From NCBI GenBank assembly GCA_016708725.1, contig JADJFE010000003.1:310001-374000 (forward strand): 64,000 bases of DNA. The letters are read 5' to 3'. The position numbers and the translations under genes are program-made. Under the pieces are notes generated by a model. That model ran no database searches. It was not told the DNA's origin and worked only from the letters and a program-made list of their open reading frames with translations. The DNA is from Candidatus Aalborgicola bjergmarkensis (GTDB lineage: Bacteria > Pseudomonadota > Gammaproteobacteria > Burkholderiales > Burkholderiaceae_C). Of the stretch, positions 27,072-34,306 are shown piece after piece (the first letter of the stretch is position 1; each line of letters begins with the position of its first letter).

Positions 27072-28118
27072 TTATTTAAAGTCTACCCGGTCCAGCATTT
27101 GCTGCACCATGGCCTGGTTCATGCCCACGGCACTGATGGGCAGCAGCTCGCTCTTGAAGTCGCCACCACTCATGGCCTGCAGGGCCGGGTTGTCCAGTTT
27201 CACGCCCTTGGCCACGGGCCATTCGTTGTTGCCGTTGGCAAAATGGTTTTGCGCAGCCGGACTGACCAGGTATTCGAGGAATTTCACTGCGTTGTCACGG
27301 TTCTTGGCATGGCGGGCCACACCGCCGCCCGCCACATTCATGTGCGTACCCCAGCTGGACTGGTTGGGAAACACAACGCCGACTTTATCCGCAATGGCAC
27401 GTTCTTCCGGTTTGCTGGAGCGCATCAGGCGCGCCAGATAGTAGCTGTTGGTGACGGCGATGCCACATTCACCACTGGCCACACCCTTGATCTGGTCGGT
27501 ATCCCCCCCCTTGGGCGCACGCGCCATATTGGCGACCAACCCTTGCAACCAGGCTTGCGTCTTCTGCTCCCCCAGATGTTCGAGCATGGCGCCAAACAAA
27601 CTCAGGTTGTACGGGTGGGAGCCACTGCGCATACACAGCTTGCCCTTGTTGCTCGGATCAGCCAGCTTTTCGTAGGTGTCCACGTCGGACTTTTGCACCT
27701 TGTCCTTGTCGTACACCACGATACGGGCACGGGTGGACAGGCCAAACCAGGCGAAGCCGCCAACATCGGACTGTCGGGAGCGCAGATGTGCAGGCACCGC
27801 ATCGTTCAGCACCTTGGAGCGCACCGGCTGGAACAAGCCATCCACATCCGCACGCCACAGGCGCGACGCATCGACCAGCAAAATCACATCGGCGGGTGAT
27901 GCCGCCCCTTCAGCACGCAGCCGGGCCAGAATACCGGCGTCGTCCGCATCCACCCGGTTGATCTTGATCCCGGTGGCCTGGGTAAAGCCACTGTACAAGG
28001 CTTCGTCGGTGGGGTAATGGCGCGCTGAATACAGGTTCAACTCCTGGTTCTGGGCGTGTGCAAGCCCGTAAAAACCCAGGGTGGTGCTCAAGACAGTGGC
28101 AAAAAATGGTAGTCGCAT
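27072..28118 (-). CDS. fbpA: Ferric-iron ABC transporter substrate-binding protein (FbpA-like)
   Basis: A 348-residue periplasmic binding protein with a signal peptide (cut after LAHAQ, about residue 23), then the family start ELNLYSARHYPTDEALYSGF. The tyrosines expected to bind iron are present in NSYYLARL (about 225), with the first in LYSARHY; VGVVFPNQ and GTHMNVAGGGV are also typical. It is convergent with fbpB and preceded by a good candidate Fur site, so iron-regulated expression is likely. Confidence 0.93.
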   Translation of the reverse strand: MRLPFFATVLSTTLGFYGLAHAQNQELNLYSARHYPTDEALYSGFTQATGIKINRVDADDAGILARLRAEGAASPADVILLVDASRLWRADVDGLFQPVRSKVLNDAVPAHLRSRQSDVGGFAWFGLSTRARIVVYDKDKVQKSDVDTYEKLADPSNKGKLCMRSGSHPYNLSLFGAMLEHLGEQKTQAWLQGLVANMARAPKGGDTDQIKGVASGECGIAVTNSYYLARLMRSSKPEERAIADKVGVVFPNQSSWGTHMNVAGGGVARHAKNRDNAVKFLEYLVSPAAQNHFANGNNEWPVAKGVKLDNPALQAMSGGDFKSELLPISAVGMNQAMVQQMLDRVDFK

Positions 28119-28171
28119 GGTGTGAAAAAGAAGAGTTAAACAGAGTTATCGGGTGGCCGCAGTATACAACA

Positions 28172-28190
28172 GATGCGAATCATTCTCATC
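28172..28190. promoter_or_regulatory. Probable Fur box before fbpA
   Basis: GATGCGAATCATTCTCATC matches the consensus core GATAATNATTCTCATC at most positions. It sits 54 bp before the fbpA start, in the promoter region shared with the end of the MaoC gene. A Fur site here fits the iron-uptake role. Confidence 0.65.
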
Positions 28191-28195
28191 TTGTG

Positions 28196-28639
28196 TCAAC
28201 TGGTCAGTAGCGCCTGTGCTACGGCAATCAGTGCGGGCCGACTCTGCCCCTCTATTTCTATGGTGTTCCTGGTTTTGATCAGATAGCGACCCTGGCCATG
28301 ATCGGTCACATGTATCAGCGTCACTTCAGCGCGCACCCGCGCACCCACTTTGACGGGGCTTAAAAACCGCACCTTGTCCAGACCGTAGCTGATGGCCACA
28401 GCGGCATCCGCTGGCACCACGCCAATTTCCATGGCGAATTTCGACACCAGCGACAGCAACAGATAGCCATGCGCAACAGTCCCGCCAAACGGGCTTTCCC
28501 TGTTGGAGCGCTCGACATCGAGGTGAATCCACTGATAATCGCCCGTGCAGTGTGCGAATGCGTTAACCAGTTCCTGGGTAATCGGCATCCACTGGGACAC
28601 CCCCAGGCTTGTGCCAACAAAGTCGGCAAGGGTGGTCAT
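28196..28639 (-). CDS. MaoC-like (R)-specific enoyl-CoA hydratase
   Basis: A 147-residue single hot-dog domain. The hydratase signature is present: Asp and His in HCTGDYQWIHLD (about 28-39), with FGGTVAHGYLLLS after it. Members hydrate enoyl-CoA or enoyl-thioesters. ATG 28639 gives the usual N-terminus (MTTLADFVGTSLGVSQW); a longer frame upstream overlaps bioM and is unlikely. It is divergent from bioMN with 25 bp between starts, so its promoter overlaps theirs. With the ligase and thiolase behind bioY it could form an acyl-CoA pathway tied to biotin (inference). Confidence 0.88.
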   Translation of the reverse strand: MTTLADFVGTSLGVSQWMPITQELVNAFAHCTGDYQWIHLDVERSNRESPFGGTVAHGYLLLSLVSKFAMEIGVVPADAAVAISYGLDKVRFLSPVKVGARVRAEVTLIHVTDHGQGRYLIKTRNTIEIEGQSRPALIAVAQALLTS

Positions 28640-28664
28640 GGAATAGTGTTGTTTTTCCTGGTGC

Positions 28665-29429
28665 ATGATCGTTACAAACCCTATTACAAATCCTGTTACA
28701 AATCCTATTGCAATCAGTATCCGGGATGTGACCCTGGTTCGCGGCACGACCACGGTGTTTGATCATCTCACACTGCAACTCGACGAGGCGCGCATCGGGC
28801 TGATTGGCGACAACGGTGCGGGCAAGAGCAGCCTCTTTCGCCTGCTCTGTGGTCTGGACACACCGCAATCCGGCGCGGTGCTGGTCCGTGGTTACGATGT
28901 ACGCCAGGCCAACCCGCAGCGCGCCCAGTCGGTCGGCATGCTGTTTCAGAACCCGGAAGACCAGATCATTTTCCCAACGGTGGAAGAAGAACTGGCGTTC
29001 AGCCTGCACGCCATGCACCTGTCACGGCGTGCTGCGCGTGTACGCACGCACGAATTTCTGGCTGCGCGTGGCCTGGAGCATTGGGCCGGTCGCACCATCG
29101 GAAGCTTGAGCCAGGGGCAGCGCCAGCATGTCTGCTGGCTGGCATTGCTCATTGCATCCCCCCACGTGCTGCTACTGGATGAGCCGTTTTCCAGCCTGGA
29201 CCTGCCAGGCAGAGTCCTTCTCAGCCAGGAAATTGCCAATGCCGCGCAGCAAATCATCCTCTCCACACACCTGCTGGACCACGTGCGCGACTTTGCGCGC
29301 GTGATCTGGCTCGACAAGGGACAGGTGCGTGCCGATGGCCTGGGCCGCGAAGTGTGCGCGGCCTACGAAACGGATGTTGCGCAGCGCACCACCAACAGGA
29401 CATTGGGATATGGGAAGCCTCTACTCTGA
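28665..29429 (+). CDS. bioM: Biotin ECF transporter ATPase BioM
   Basis: A-component of the BioMNY energy-coupling-factor biotin importer. Walker A GDNGAGKSS (about residues 46-54), Q-loop FQNPEDQIIFP (the NPEDQ form typical of ECF ATPases), signature SLSQGQRQ and Walker B HVLLLDEPFSSLD are intact. The first 16 codons are a 12 bp tandem repeat (TNPITNPVTNPI), so the native start may lie later. The 3' end overlaps bioN by 20 bp. The partner bioY is 24 kb away. Confidence 0.9.
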   Translation: MIVTNPITNPVTNPIAISIRDVTLVRGTTTVFDHLTLQLDEARIGLIGDNGAGKSSLFRLLCGLDTPQSGAVLVRGYDVRQANPQRAQSVGMLFQNPEDQIIFPTVEEELAFSLHAMHLSRRAARVRTHEFLAARGLEHWAGRTIGSLSQGQRQHVCWLALLIASPHVLLLDEPFSSLDLPGRVLLSQEIANAAQQIILSTHLLDHVRDFARVIWLDKGQVRADGLGREVCAAYETDVAQRTTNRTLGYGKPLL

Positions 29430-30003
29430 ACACCGAACCTGGATGCATGCGGTCCCGGCTGCCGTCAAGTTGATTCTGCTGGGCGTGCTGGGCACTTTCC
29501 TGTTTCTGACGCAAAGTACCACCACGCTGTTCCTCAGCGCTGCGGCGTGCTGCGGGATGTTCCTGTCGCTGGGCCGCGCCTGCCTTGCGGCCCGCAAGCT
29601 GATTGTTTCTCTCGTGGTTGCCGGGCTGCTGGTCGTGGCACTGCACACCCTCCTGGGCCAGGCGATGCTGGGTGTGGTCAGCGCCACCCGCTTGCTCAGT
29701 GCGGCGCTGCTGGGTATTTCCCTGACCTTGACAACCCGCTCCAACGACTTGCTGCATGTTTTTGAGCAGCTGCTCCTGCCGCTCCAACGCTTAGGAATAA
29801 GAACAGACCGGCTGGCCCTGCAACTGGCCCTGATGCTGCGCTTTACCGAGCACTTCTTTGTGCAGTGGAAACGCCTGGACGACGCGCACCGGGTGCGAAC
29901 CGGAAAACCCGGTGGGGTGCGGATACTGGCGCCCTTGACGATCCAGATGCTCGTCTGCGCTCGCAGGGTCGCCGATACACTGGACGTGCGGCTGGGCGAT
30001 TGA
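29410..30003 (+). CDS. bioN: Biotin ECF transporter transmembrane protein BioN
   Basis: T-component that couples the ATPase to the substrate-specific BioY. The 197-residue protein has several membrane helices (LILLGVLGTFLFLTQSTTTL; LIVSLVVAGLLVVALHTLLG) and the cytoplasmic helices expected of CbiQ-type proteins (LALQLALMLRFTEHFF). The ATG at 29410 lies inside bioM, as is usual for coupled genes. The last 124 bp (29880-30003) recur six times to the right, in full or shortened form, the last just before bioY. The gene itself seems intact. Confidence 0.88.
   Translation: MGSLYSEHRTWMHAVPAAVKLILLGVLGTFLFLTQSTTTLFLSAAACCGMFLSLGRACLAARKLIVSLVVAGLLVVALHTLLGQAMLGVVSATRLLSAALLGISLTLTTRSNDLLHVFEQLLLPLQRLGIRTDRLALQLALMLRFTEHFFVQWKRLDDAHRVRTGKPGGVRILAPLTIQMLVCARRVADTLDVRLGD
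29880..30003 (+). repeat. bioN-tail repeat, native copy
   Basis: The coding 3' end of bioN, from CGACGCGCACCGGGTGCG to the TGA. It is directly followed by CAGCAAAAAACATAG and the first inverted-repeat element. It is the reference for the six other copies. Confidence 0.9.
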
Positions 30004-30014
30004 CAGCAAAAAAC

Positions 30015-30191
30015 ATAGCTGTCCCCGCTTGTCCCATAAGGCGTACAGCCCGATTTGCCTTGTATTTTGCCCTTCAAAACAGGTCAAGGCGATGCCAAAA
30101 CCCGCCATGCGGGATACAAACGGGCAGTCATCGGGTGTTTTTGCATGTCAAATCGGGCTGCAAGGCTTATGGAACGTGCGGGAGCCGCTAT
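30015..30191 (+). repeat. 177 bp inverted-repeat element, copy 1
   Basis: Starts ATAGCTGTCCCCGCTTGTCC and ends in GTGCGGGAGCCGCTAT. The two ends (about 45 bp each) are imperfect reverse complements, with a conserved core that includes CGGGTGTTTTTGCATG. No coding capacity. It is MITE-like and directly follows bioN. The gap to the next repeat (30192-30256) contains GGCGGGCTTTCAGCCCTTTG, also found before other hairpin-repeat copies. Confidence 0.88.
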
Positions 30192-30256
30192 CAAAAAATG
30201 ATACGCCACGAAATGAGGCGGGCTTTCAGCCCTTTGGGAATTTTGCGACCTGCATA

Positions 30257-30381
30257 CCTGGGGCGATGCCCCAGGCTGGTATCAAGCCGGGCCTTTGGCC
30301 CTCCAATACCGGACCTACGCGCCCTACGTGCCTTACGCGCCAACGGCGCAACTCCATACCAGCCTGGGGCATCGCCCCAGG
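30257..30381 (+). repeat. 125 bp hairpin repeat, copy 1
   Basis: Begins CCTGGGGCGATGCCCCAGG, itself a hairpin, and ends with the exact reverse complement of its first 26 bp. The middle includes AAGCCGGGCCTTTGGCCCTC. It could fold as two end hairpins or one long 26 bp stem. Confidence 0.92.
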
Positions 30382-30402
30382 AACTACGCACCTCGCCAAT
30401 TG

Positions 30403-30583
30403 ATAGCCTTCCCCGCACATTCCACAAGGCGTACAGCCCGATTTTCCTTGTGTTTTGCCCTTCAAAACGGGTCAAGGCGATGCCAGAAACCGCCATGCGG
30501 GATACAAACGGGCCGTTATCGGGTGTTTTTGCATGGCAAATCGGCCTGAAAGGCTTATGGGACAAGCGGGAGCAGCTCTTGTA
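30403..30583 (+). repeat. Inverted-repeat element, copy 2
   Basis: Begins ATAGCCTTCCCCGCACATTC, ends ACAAGCGGGAGCAGCTCTTG. Same orientation as copy 1. It is the left edge of a ~975 bp unit (element, lipoprotein gene, bioN tail) that is duplicated at 32065. Confidence 0.88.
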
Positions 30584-30650
30584 TCAGGAGCACTTTGATT
30601 CCGAATGGGTGTATCCCGGAGCCTGTCACAAATCCACCCAGAAATCGACG

Positions 30651-31025
30651 TCATCTACACGTACGCAGAGTCCATTTCCCGTCTTCAGTATATTTTTCGT
30701 ACCCAATAGATTTAACTAAACTTGCTTGAGTTTCTGATACGGTAATGAAGTGACCAAATGTAAATCCGATGTGTGGTTCTTTCCGGTCGCCGCACATTTC
30801 TATTTTCACGAAAATTCCGCGTTGCGCAAGAATACCTCGTTCATTTGATAGTGCTTCATTTTCTGATTTTTGGTCTCCGAACTGTGCTTCAACGGTGTCA
30901 TTATATCTCAATAATTTTAACATGACAAAATCGTTTTCCGGAGGGGTGCTTGAGCCGCCACCGCAAGCAGTCAGTGCGAGCAACAAAATAATATGCAAAA
31001 TTATGGTTAATTTATTTGTTTTCAT
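30651..31025 (-). CDS. Small putative lipoprotein, copy A
   Basis: A 124-residue product with a lipoprotein signal (hydrophobic IILHIILLLALTAC, lipid Cys about residue 21) and a Gly/Ser linker (GGGSS). The rest contains ERGILAQRGIFVKIEMCG and ends VKSIGYEKYTEDGKWTLRTC. I do not recognise the family. The gene is AT-rich compared with its surroundings, which suggests foreign origin. A paralogue lies at 32313-32687: signal and C-terminal parts nearly identical, the middle different. Confidence 0.75.
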   Translation of the reverse strand: MKTNKLTIILHIILLLALTACGGGSSTPPENDFVMLKLLRYNDTVEAQFGDQKSENEALSNERGILAQRGIFVKIEMCGDRKEPHIGFTFGHFITVSETQASLVKSIGYEKYTEDGKWTLRTCR

Positions 31026-31061
31026 GTTAAATAAACATCCCCCGGCAAAACCGGAGACATT

Positions 31062-31166
31062 TCAAAATGTGAGCCACTCAGCGGCAATAACGGGGTCGCT
31101 AACGCGGCCCCAACTCGTTGGTTTGATTATCTCGTCGTTATCGAATATTTCCGGCAAATTCCTCAT
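31062..31166 (-). CDS. Conserved 34-residue leader ORF upstream of lipoprotein A
   Basis: MRNLPEIFDNDEII continues with KPTSWGRVSDPVIAAEWLTF. The same ORF with one residue changed precedes lipoprotein B (32723-32827). It ends 36 bp before the lipoprotein start. Since the whole region is duplicated, conservation alone does not prove it is translated; no database family is recognised. The rest of 31026-31255 shows no other gene. Confidence 0.35.
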   Translation of the reverse strand: MRNLPEIFDNDEIIKPTSWGRVSDPVIAAEWLTF

Positions 31167-31255
31167 TTTGGCACATTGCGATCCTCGGTCTGGCAATCGA
31201 AACGGCCTGTTTTTTTCGCACGGGCTCGCACGGGGTTGGCGCACCAGCGCCCGTC

Positions 31256-31379
31256 CGACGCGCACCGGGTGCGAACCGGAAAACCCGGTGGGGTGCGGAT
31301 ACTGGCGCCCTTGACGATCCAGGTGCTCGTCTGCGCTCGCAGGGTCGCCGATACACTGGACGTGCGGCTGGGCGATTGA
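31256..31379 (+). repeat. bioN-tail repeat, full-length copy 2
   Basis: Matches 29880-30003 almost base for base through the TGA, although no bioN gene precedes it; the left neighbour is the upstream region of lipoprotein A. After the TGA, CAGCAAA is followed by the group II intron. Confidence 0.92.
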
Positions 31380-31391
31380 CAGCAAATCGGC

Positions 31392-32059
31392 ATAGGGGGC
31401 AGTCATCGCTGACTGCACCCCTGCCACACCACCCGGCATGCGGGTCCGCACCGGGCGGTTCAAGAAGTTGAGGTTAGATGAATTCTGCAACAAGAAGCGA
31501 AAACTCCCGTTGCTTTGGCATCATTCCTGTGTCTTGGGTTTCATGACGCGGGCCGCAGGTTTCGTCGCTGGCAAGATCACGCTTGGTTTCACCTTGCGCT
31601 ACGCTTACCCGCCCCACTTGCGTGGGCATCTGACGCATGACCTTTAACATCGACATGTCCTTTAACACTCCTTCTCGTTTGGCCCTTCGCCTTCGGTCTT
31701 CTCCACAGCGGGTTTCGCCTCGGACTACTACGGCCTCTGCTGACTTCTCGCTCCAGCTTGCACTGTCACCCTTTCAGGCATGAGGCGAGATCTCCCCAGG
31801 TAAGGGTCCGCATTCCTTCATTGCACAACCGCCGGATTTACGCCACACAGACTTTGGTCACAAGAGCTTTGCAGATTTTTGCCTGCTCGCCCTGCTGTAC
31901 GTCGCCTTCTATCCGGTTTTTGTCCATCGGCTCGCAATTTACGCTCCACGCTTCCTTCCCACACTCGGTCACCCTCATGCAGTTGCGCTTCACTTCGTTC
32001 GTCATGACCAACTTACGGCGGGACTTTCACCCGCAGGAACACGCCCATGCTGGGCGCAC
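31392..32059 (-). ncRNA. Group II intron without reverse-transcriptase ORF
   Basis: Read on the minus strand, the segment starts GTGCGCCCAGCATGGGCG, the classic bacterial group II 5' end, and finishes CCCCCTAT (AY end). Domain V is at 31428-31459: a 9 bp lower helix (ACCGCCCGG with CCGGGTGGT), a 2-base TG bulge, and an upper helix UGCG/CGCA with a 4-base loop; the lower strand contains a CGC triad. Domain VI follows (about 31395-31422). At 668 bp it equals a ribozyme core with no maturase gene, so splicing or mobility would need a protein supplied from elsewhere. It is inserted between a bioN tail and an inverted-repeat element. Confidence 0.85.
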
Positions 32060-32064
32060 AAAAC

Positions 32065-32240
32065 ATAGCTGTACCCGCTTGTCCCATAAGGCGTACAGCC
32101 CGATTTGCCTTTTGTTTTGCCCTTCAAAACGGGTCAAGGCGATGCCAAAAACCGCCATGCGGGATACAAACGGGCCGTTATCGGATGTTTTTGCATGTCA
32201 AATCGGGCTGTACGCCTTATGGGACAAGCGGGAGCAGCTC
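32065..32240 (+). repeat. Inverted-repeat element, copy 3
   Basis: Starts ATAGCTGTACCCGCTTGTCC; right end GGGACAAGCGGGAGCAGCTC. It lies right after the intron 5' end. Without the intron it would directly follow the bioN tail, as in copies 1 and 4. Confidence 0.9.
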
Positions 32241-32312
32241 TTGTATCAGGAGCGCTTTGATCCTGAGCGGGTGTATCCCGGAGCCTGCCACAAATCCACC
32301 CGGAAATCGGCG

Positions 32313-32687
32313 TCATTGACACGTACGCCGAGTCCATTTCTCGTCTTCAGTATATTTTTCGTACCCAATAGATTTAACTAAACTTGCTTGAGTTTCTGAT
32401 ACGGTAATGGAGTAACGTACTGAAGTTACTTCGGTTTGCAACTCTTTCCAGTTGCCGCACATTTCTATTTTCACGAAAATTCCACGTTGCGCAAGAATAC
32501 CTCGTTCATTGGATAGTGCTTCAATTTCTGTTTTTGGGTATCCGGTCTGTGTTTCAATAGGGTTATATCCCAATTCTTTAAACATGACAACATCGTTTTC
32601 CGGAGGGGGGCTTGAGCCGCCACCGCAAGCAGTCAGTGCGAATAACAAAATAATATGCGAAATTATGGTTGATTTATTTGTTTTCAT
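32313..32687 (-). CDS. Small putative lipoprotein, copy B
   Basis: A 124-residue paralogue of lipoprotein A: the same signal and lipobox (LFALTACGGGSS), the same ERGILAQRGIFVKIEMCG stretch and the same end, but different middle segments (MFKELGYNPIETQTGYPKTE here; LQTEVTSVRYSITVS). ATG 32687 matches copy A; an upstream in-frame start exists but falls in the leader region. Function unknown. The flanking DNA is much more alike than these inner parts. Confidence 0.75.
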   Translation of the reverse strand: MKTNKSTIISHIILLFALTACGGGSSPPPENDVVMFKELGYNPIETQTGYPKTEIEALSNERGILAQRGIFVKIEMCGNWKELQTEVTSVRYSITVSETQASLVKSIGYEKYTEDEKWTRRTCQ

Positions 32688-32722
32688 GTTAAATAAACAT
32701 CCCCCGGCAAAACCGGAGACTT

Positions 32723-32827
32723 TCAAAATGTGAGCCACTCAGCGGCAATAACGGGGTCGCTAACGCGGCCCCAACTCGTTGGTTTGATTATCTCGTCGTT
32801 ATCGAATATTTCCAGCAAATTCCTCAT
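32723..32827 (-). CDS. Conserved 34-residue leader ORF upstream of lipoprotein B
   Basis: MRNLLEIFDNDEII, then KPTSWGRVSDPVIAAEWLTF; one residue differs from the ORF before lipoprotein A. It may be a small upstream ORF or simply part of the duplicated segment. Confidence 0.3.
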   Translation of the reverse strand: MRNLLEIFDNDEIIKPTSWGRVSDPVIAAEWLTF

Positions 32828-32916
32828 TTTGGCACATTGCGATCCTCGGTCTGGCAATCGAAACGGCCTGTTTTTTTCGCACGGGCTCGCACGGGGTTGG
32901 CGCACCAGCGCCCGTC

Positions 32917-33040
32917 CGACGCGCACCGGGTGCGAACCGGAAAACCCGGTGGGGTGCGGATACTGGCGCCCTTGACGATCCAGGTGCTCGTATCCGCCCG
33001 CCGGGTCGCCGATACACTGGACGTGCGGCTGGGCGATTGA
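32917..33040 (+). repeat. bioN-tail repeat, full-length copy 3
   Basis: Same 124 bp as the native end, with a short variant patch (GTATCCGCCCGCCGG in place of GTCTGCGCTCGCAGG) shared with the copies at 41.3 and 45.0 kb. Directly followed by CAGCAAAAAACATAG and the next inverted-repeat element. Confidence 0.92.
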
Positions 33041-33051
33041 CAGCAAAAAAC

Positions 33052-33228
33052 ATAGCTGCCCCCGCTTGTCCCATAAGGCGTACAGCCCGATTTGCCTTTT
33101 GTTTTGCCCTTCAAAACGGGTCAAGGCGATGCCAAAAACCGCCATGCGGGATACAAACGGGCCGTTATCGGGTATTTTTGCATATCAAATCGGGCTGTAA
33201 GACTGATGGAACGTGCGGGAGCCGCTAT
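33052..33228 (+). repeat. Inverted-repeat element, copy 4
   Basis: Starts ATAGCTGCCCCCGCTTGTCC, ends GTGCGGGAGCCGCTAT. The following 60 bp (GGCGGGCTTTCAGCCCTTTG) again links it to a hairpin repeat. Confidence 0.9.
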
Positions 33229-33289
33229 CAAAAATGATACGCCACGAAATGAGGCGGGCTTTCAGCCCTTTGGGAATTTTGCGACCTGC

Positions 33290-33384
33290 CCTGGGGCGAT
33301 GCCCCAGGCTGGTATCAAGCCGGGCCTTTGGCCCTCCAACACCGGACCTACGCGCCCTACGCGCCTTACGCGCCAACGGCGCAA
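33290..33384 (+). repeat. Hairpin repeat, copy 2, right arm missing
   Basis: The left arm CCTGGGGCGATGCCCCAGG and the core are present, but the sequence diverges after CCAACGGCGCAAC, so the closing 26 bp arm is lost. The next 160 bp to the Uma2 gene show nothing recognisable. Confidence 0.88.
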
Positions 33385-33544
33385 CGTGGCACAGGCCAAT
33401 TTCCAGCACTTTTCGTGTTTACGCTGACAACCCTTTGTCCTGAACCGGCTTCAGATGGCCAGATGGCTGATTTCCGTTAGGATTGCGATTAACTGGCCTT
33501 TTTCACCTCTCATAACCCAAACTGTCCATAATCAAAGAAATACC

Positions 33545-34105
33545 ATGGCCGAACCCCTTGCGCAACCAACATTGACCGTATCCGACTATCTGAACTGGGA
33601 GTCACAACAACCGGACAAACACGATTTTTTTCGCGGTGAGGTGTTTGCCATGACCGGGGGCACCTTGCGGCACAACAGAGCCACTCTGCGCAGCACGCTG
33701 GCATTTGAAAACCATCTCACTGGCACGCCCTGCAAGGTTTTTTCGGGCGATGTCAAGGTCGCCGTGAACGTCACCGAGCACTGGTTTTACCCGGATGTGG
33801 TGGTGACGTGCAGCGCCAAAGACTTGAGCGATATGGGGGCGGTGGCCATCAGCGAGCCGAGCCTGATTGTGGAAGTGCTGTCGCCCTCAACGGCAGCCTA
33901 TGACCGGGGCCAAAAATTCATCAGCCTGCAAAAGCTGGCATCGCTCAAAGAATACGCCTTGCTCGACACCGAAGCCCCGCGTCTGGAGGTGTACCGGCGC
34001 AACGCCGCAGCGCGCTTTGAGTTGTATGTGTTTGAAGGTGCAGACTGCGAGGCCGAACTTGCCAGCATTGACTGGCGCGGCCCGGTGGCTAGTTTGCTGG
34101 ACTGA
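33545..34105 (+). CDS. Uma2 family protein (DUF820, PD-(D/E)XK-like)
   Basis: A 186-residue protein with the Uma2 pattern: LTVSDYLNWESQQPDKHDFF, then FYPDVVVTCS (the Asp of the nuclease-like site), SEPSLIVEVLSPSTAAYDRG and a Lys-bearing KFISLQKLASLKEYALLD. The fold resembles restriction endonucleases, but no function is established; such genes are frequent in mobile or repeat-rich DNA. ATG 33545 follows AAAGAAATACC. It is the only plus-strand gene between bioN and the HigBA pair. Confidence 0.88.
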   Translation: MAEPLAQPTLTVSDYLNWESQQPDKHDFFRGEVFAMTGGTLRHNRATLRSTLAFENHLTGTPCKVFSGDVKVAVNVTEHWFYPDVVVTCSAKDLSDMGAVAISEPSLIVEVLSPSTAAYDRGQKFISLQKLASLKEYALLDTEAPRLEVYRRNAAARFELYVFEGADCEAELASIDWRGPVASLLD

Positions 34106-34185
34106 TTGCAATCGGCATCAACACTGTGCCATAGGAGCCTGGCATTTTTTCACACCACTGCGCAACTTTACGCTGCTGGCCCATA

Positions 34186-34304
34186 CCTGGGGCGATGCCC
34201 CAGGCTGGTATCAAGCCGGGCCTTTGGCCCTCCAATACCGGACGACCTACGCACCTCACGCGCCAACGGCGCAACCCCATACCAGCCTGGGGCATCGCCC
34301 CAGG
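34186..34304 (+). repeat. Hairpin repeat, copy 3
   Basis: Complete, with both 26 bp arms; the core is 6 bp shorter than copy 1. It abuts the 3' end of the histidine kinase gene 34307-37987, and the same junction (CAGGAACTATCCAGCGCTGC) recurs at the second kinase. Confidence 0.92.
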
Positions 34305-34306
34305 AA

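Noticed and set aside
31438..31668. Short ORFs inside the group II intron as a maturase remnant.
   Set aside because: Neither strand shows reverse-transcriptase motifs; they fall in ribozyme domains.
30029..32319. Recurring ORFs across the repeats (for example the frames reading KAYSPICLVFCPSKRVKAMP or DTWGDAPGWYQAGPLALQYR).
   Set aside because: They are translations of the inverted-repeat and hairpin elements, open in several frames on both strands, without ribosome-binding sites or protein-like conservation.
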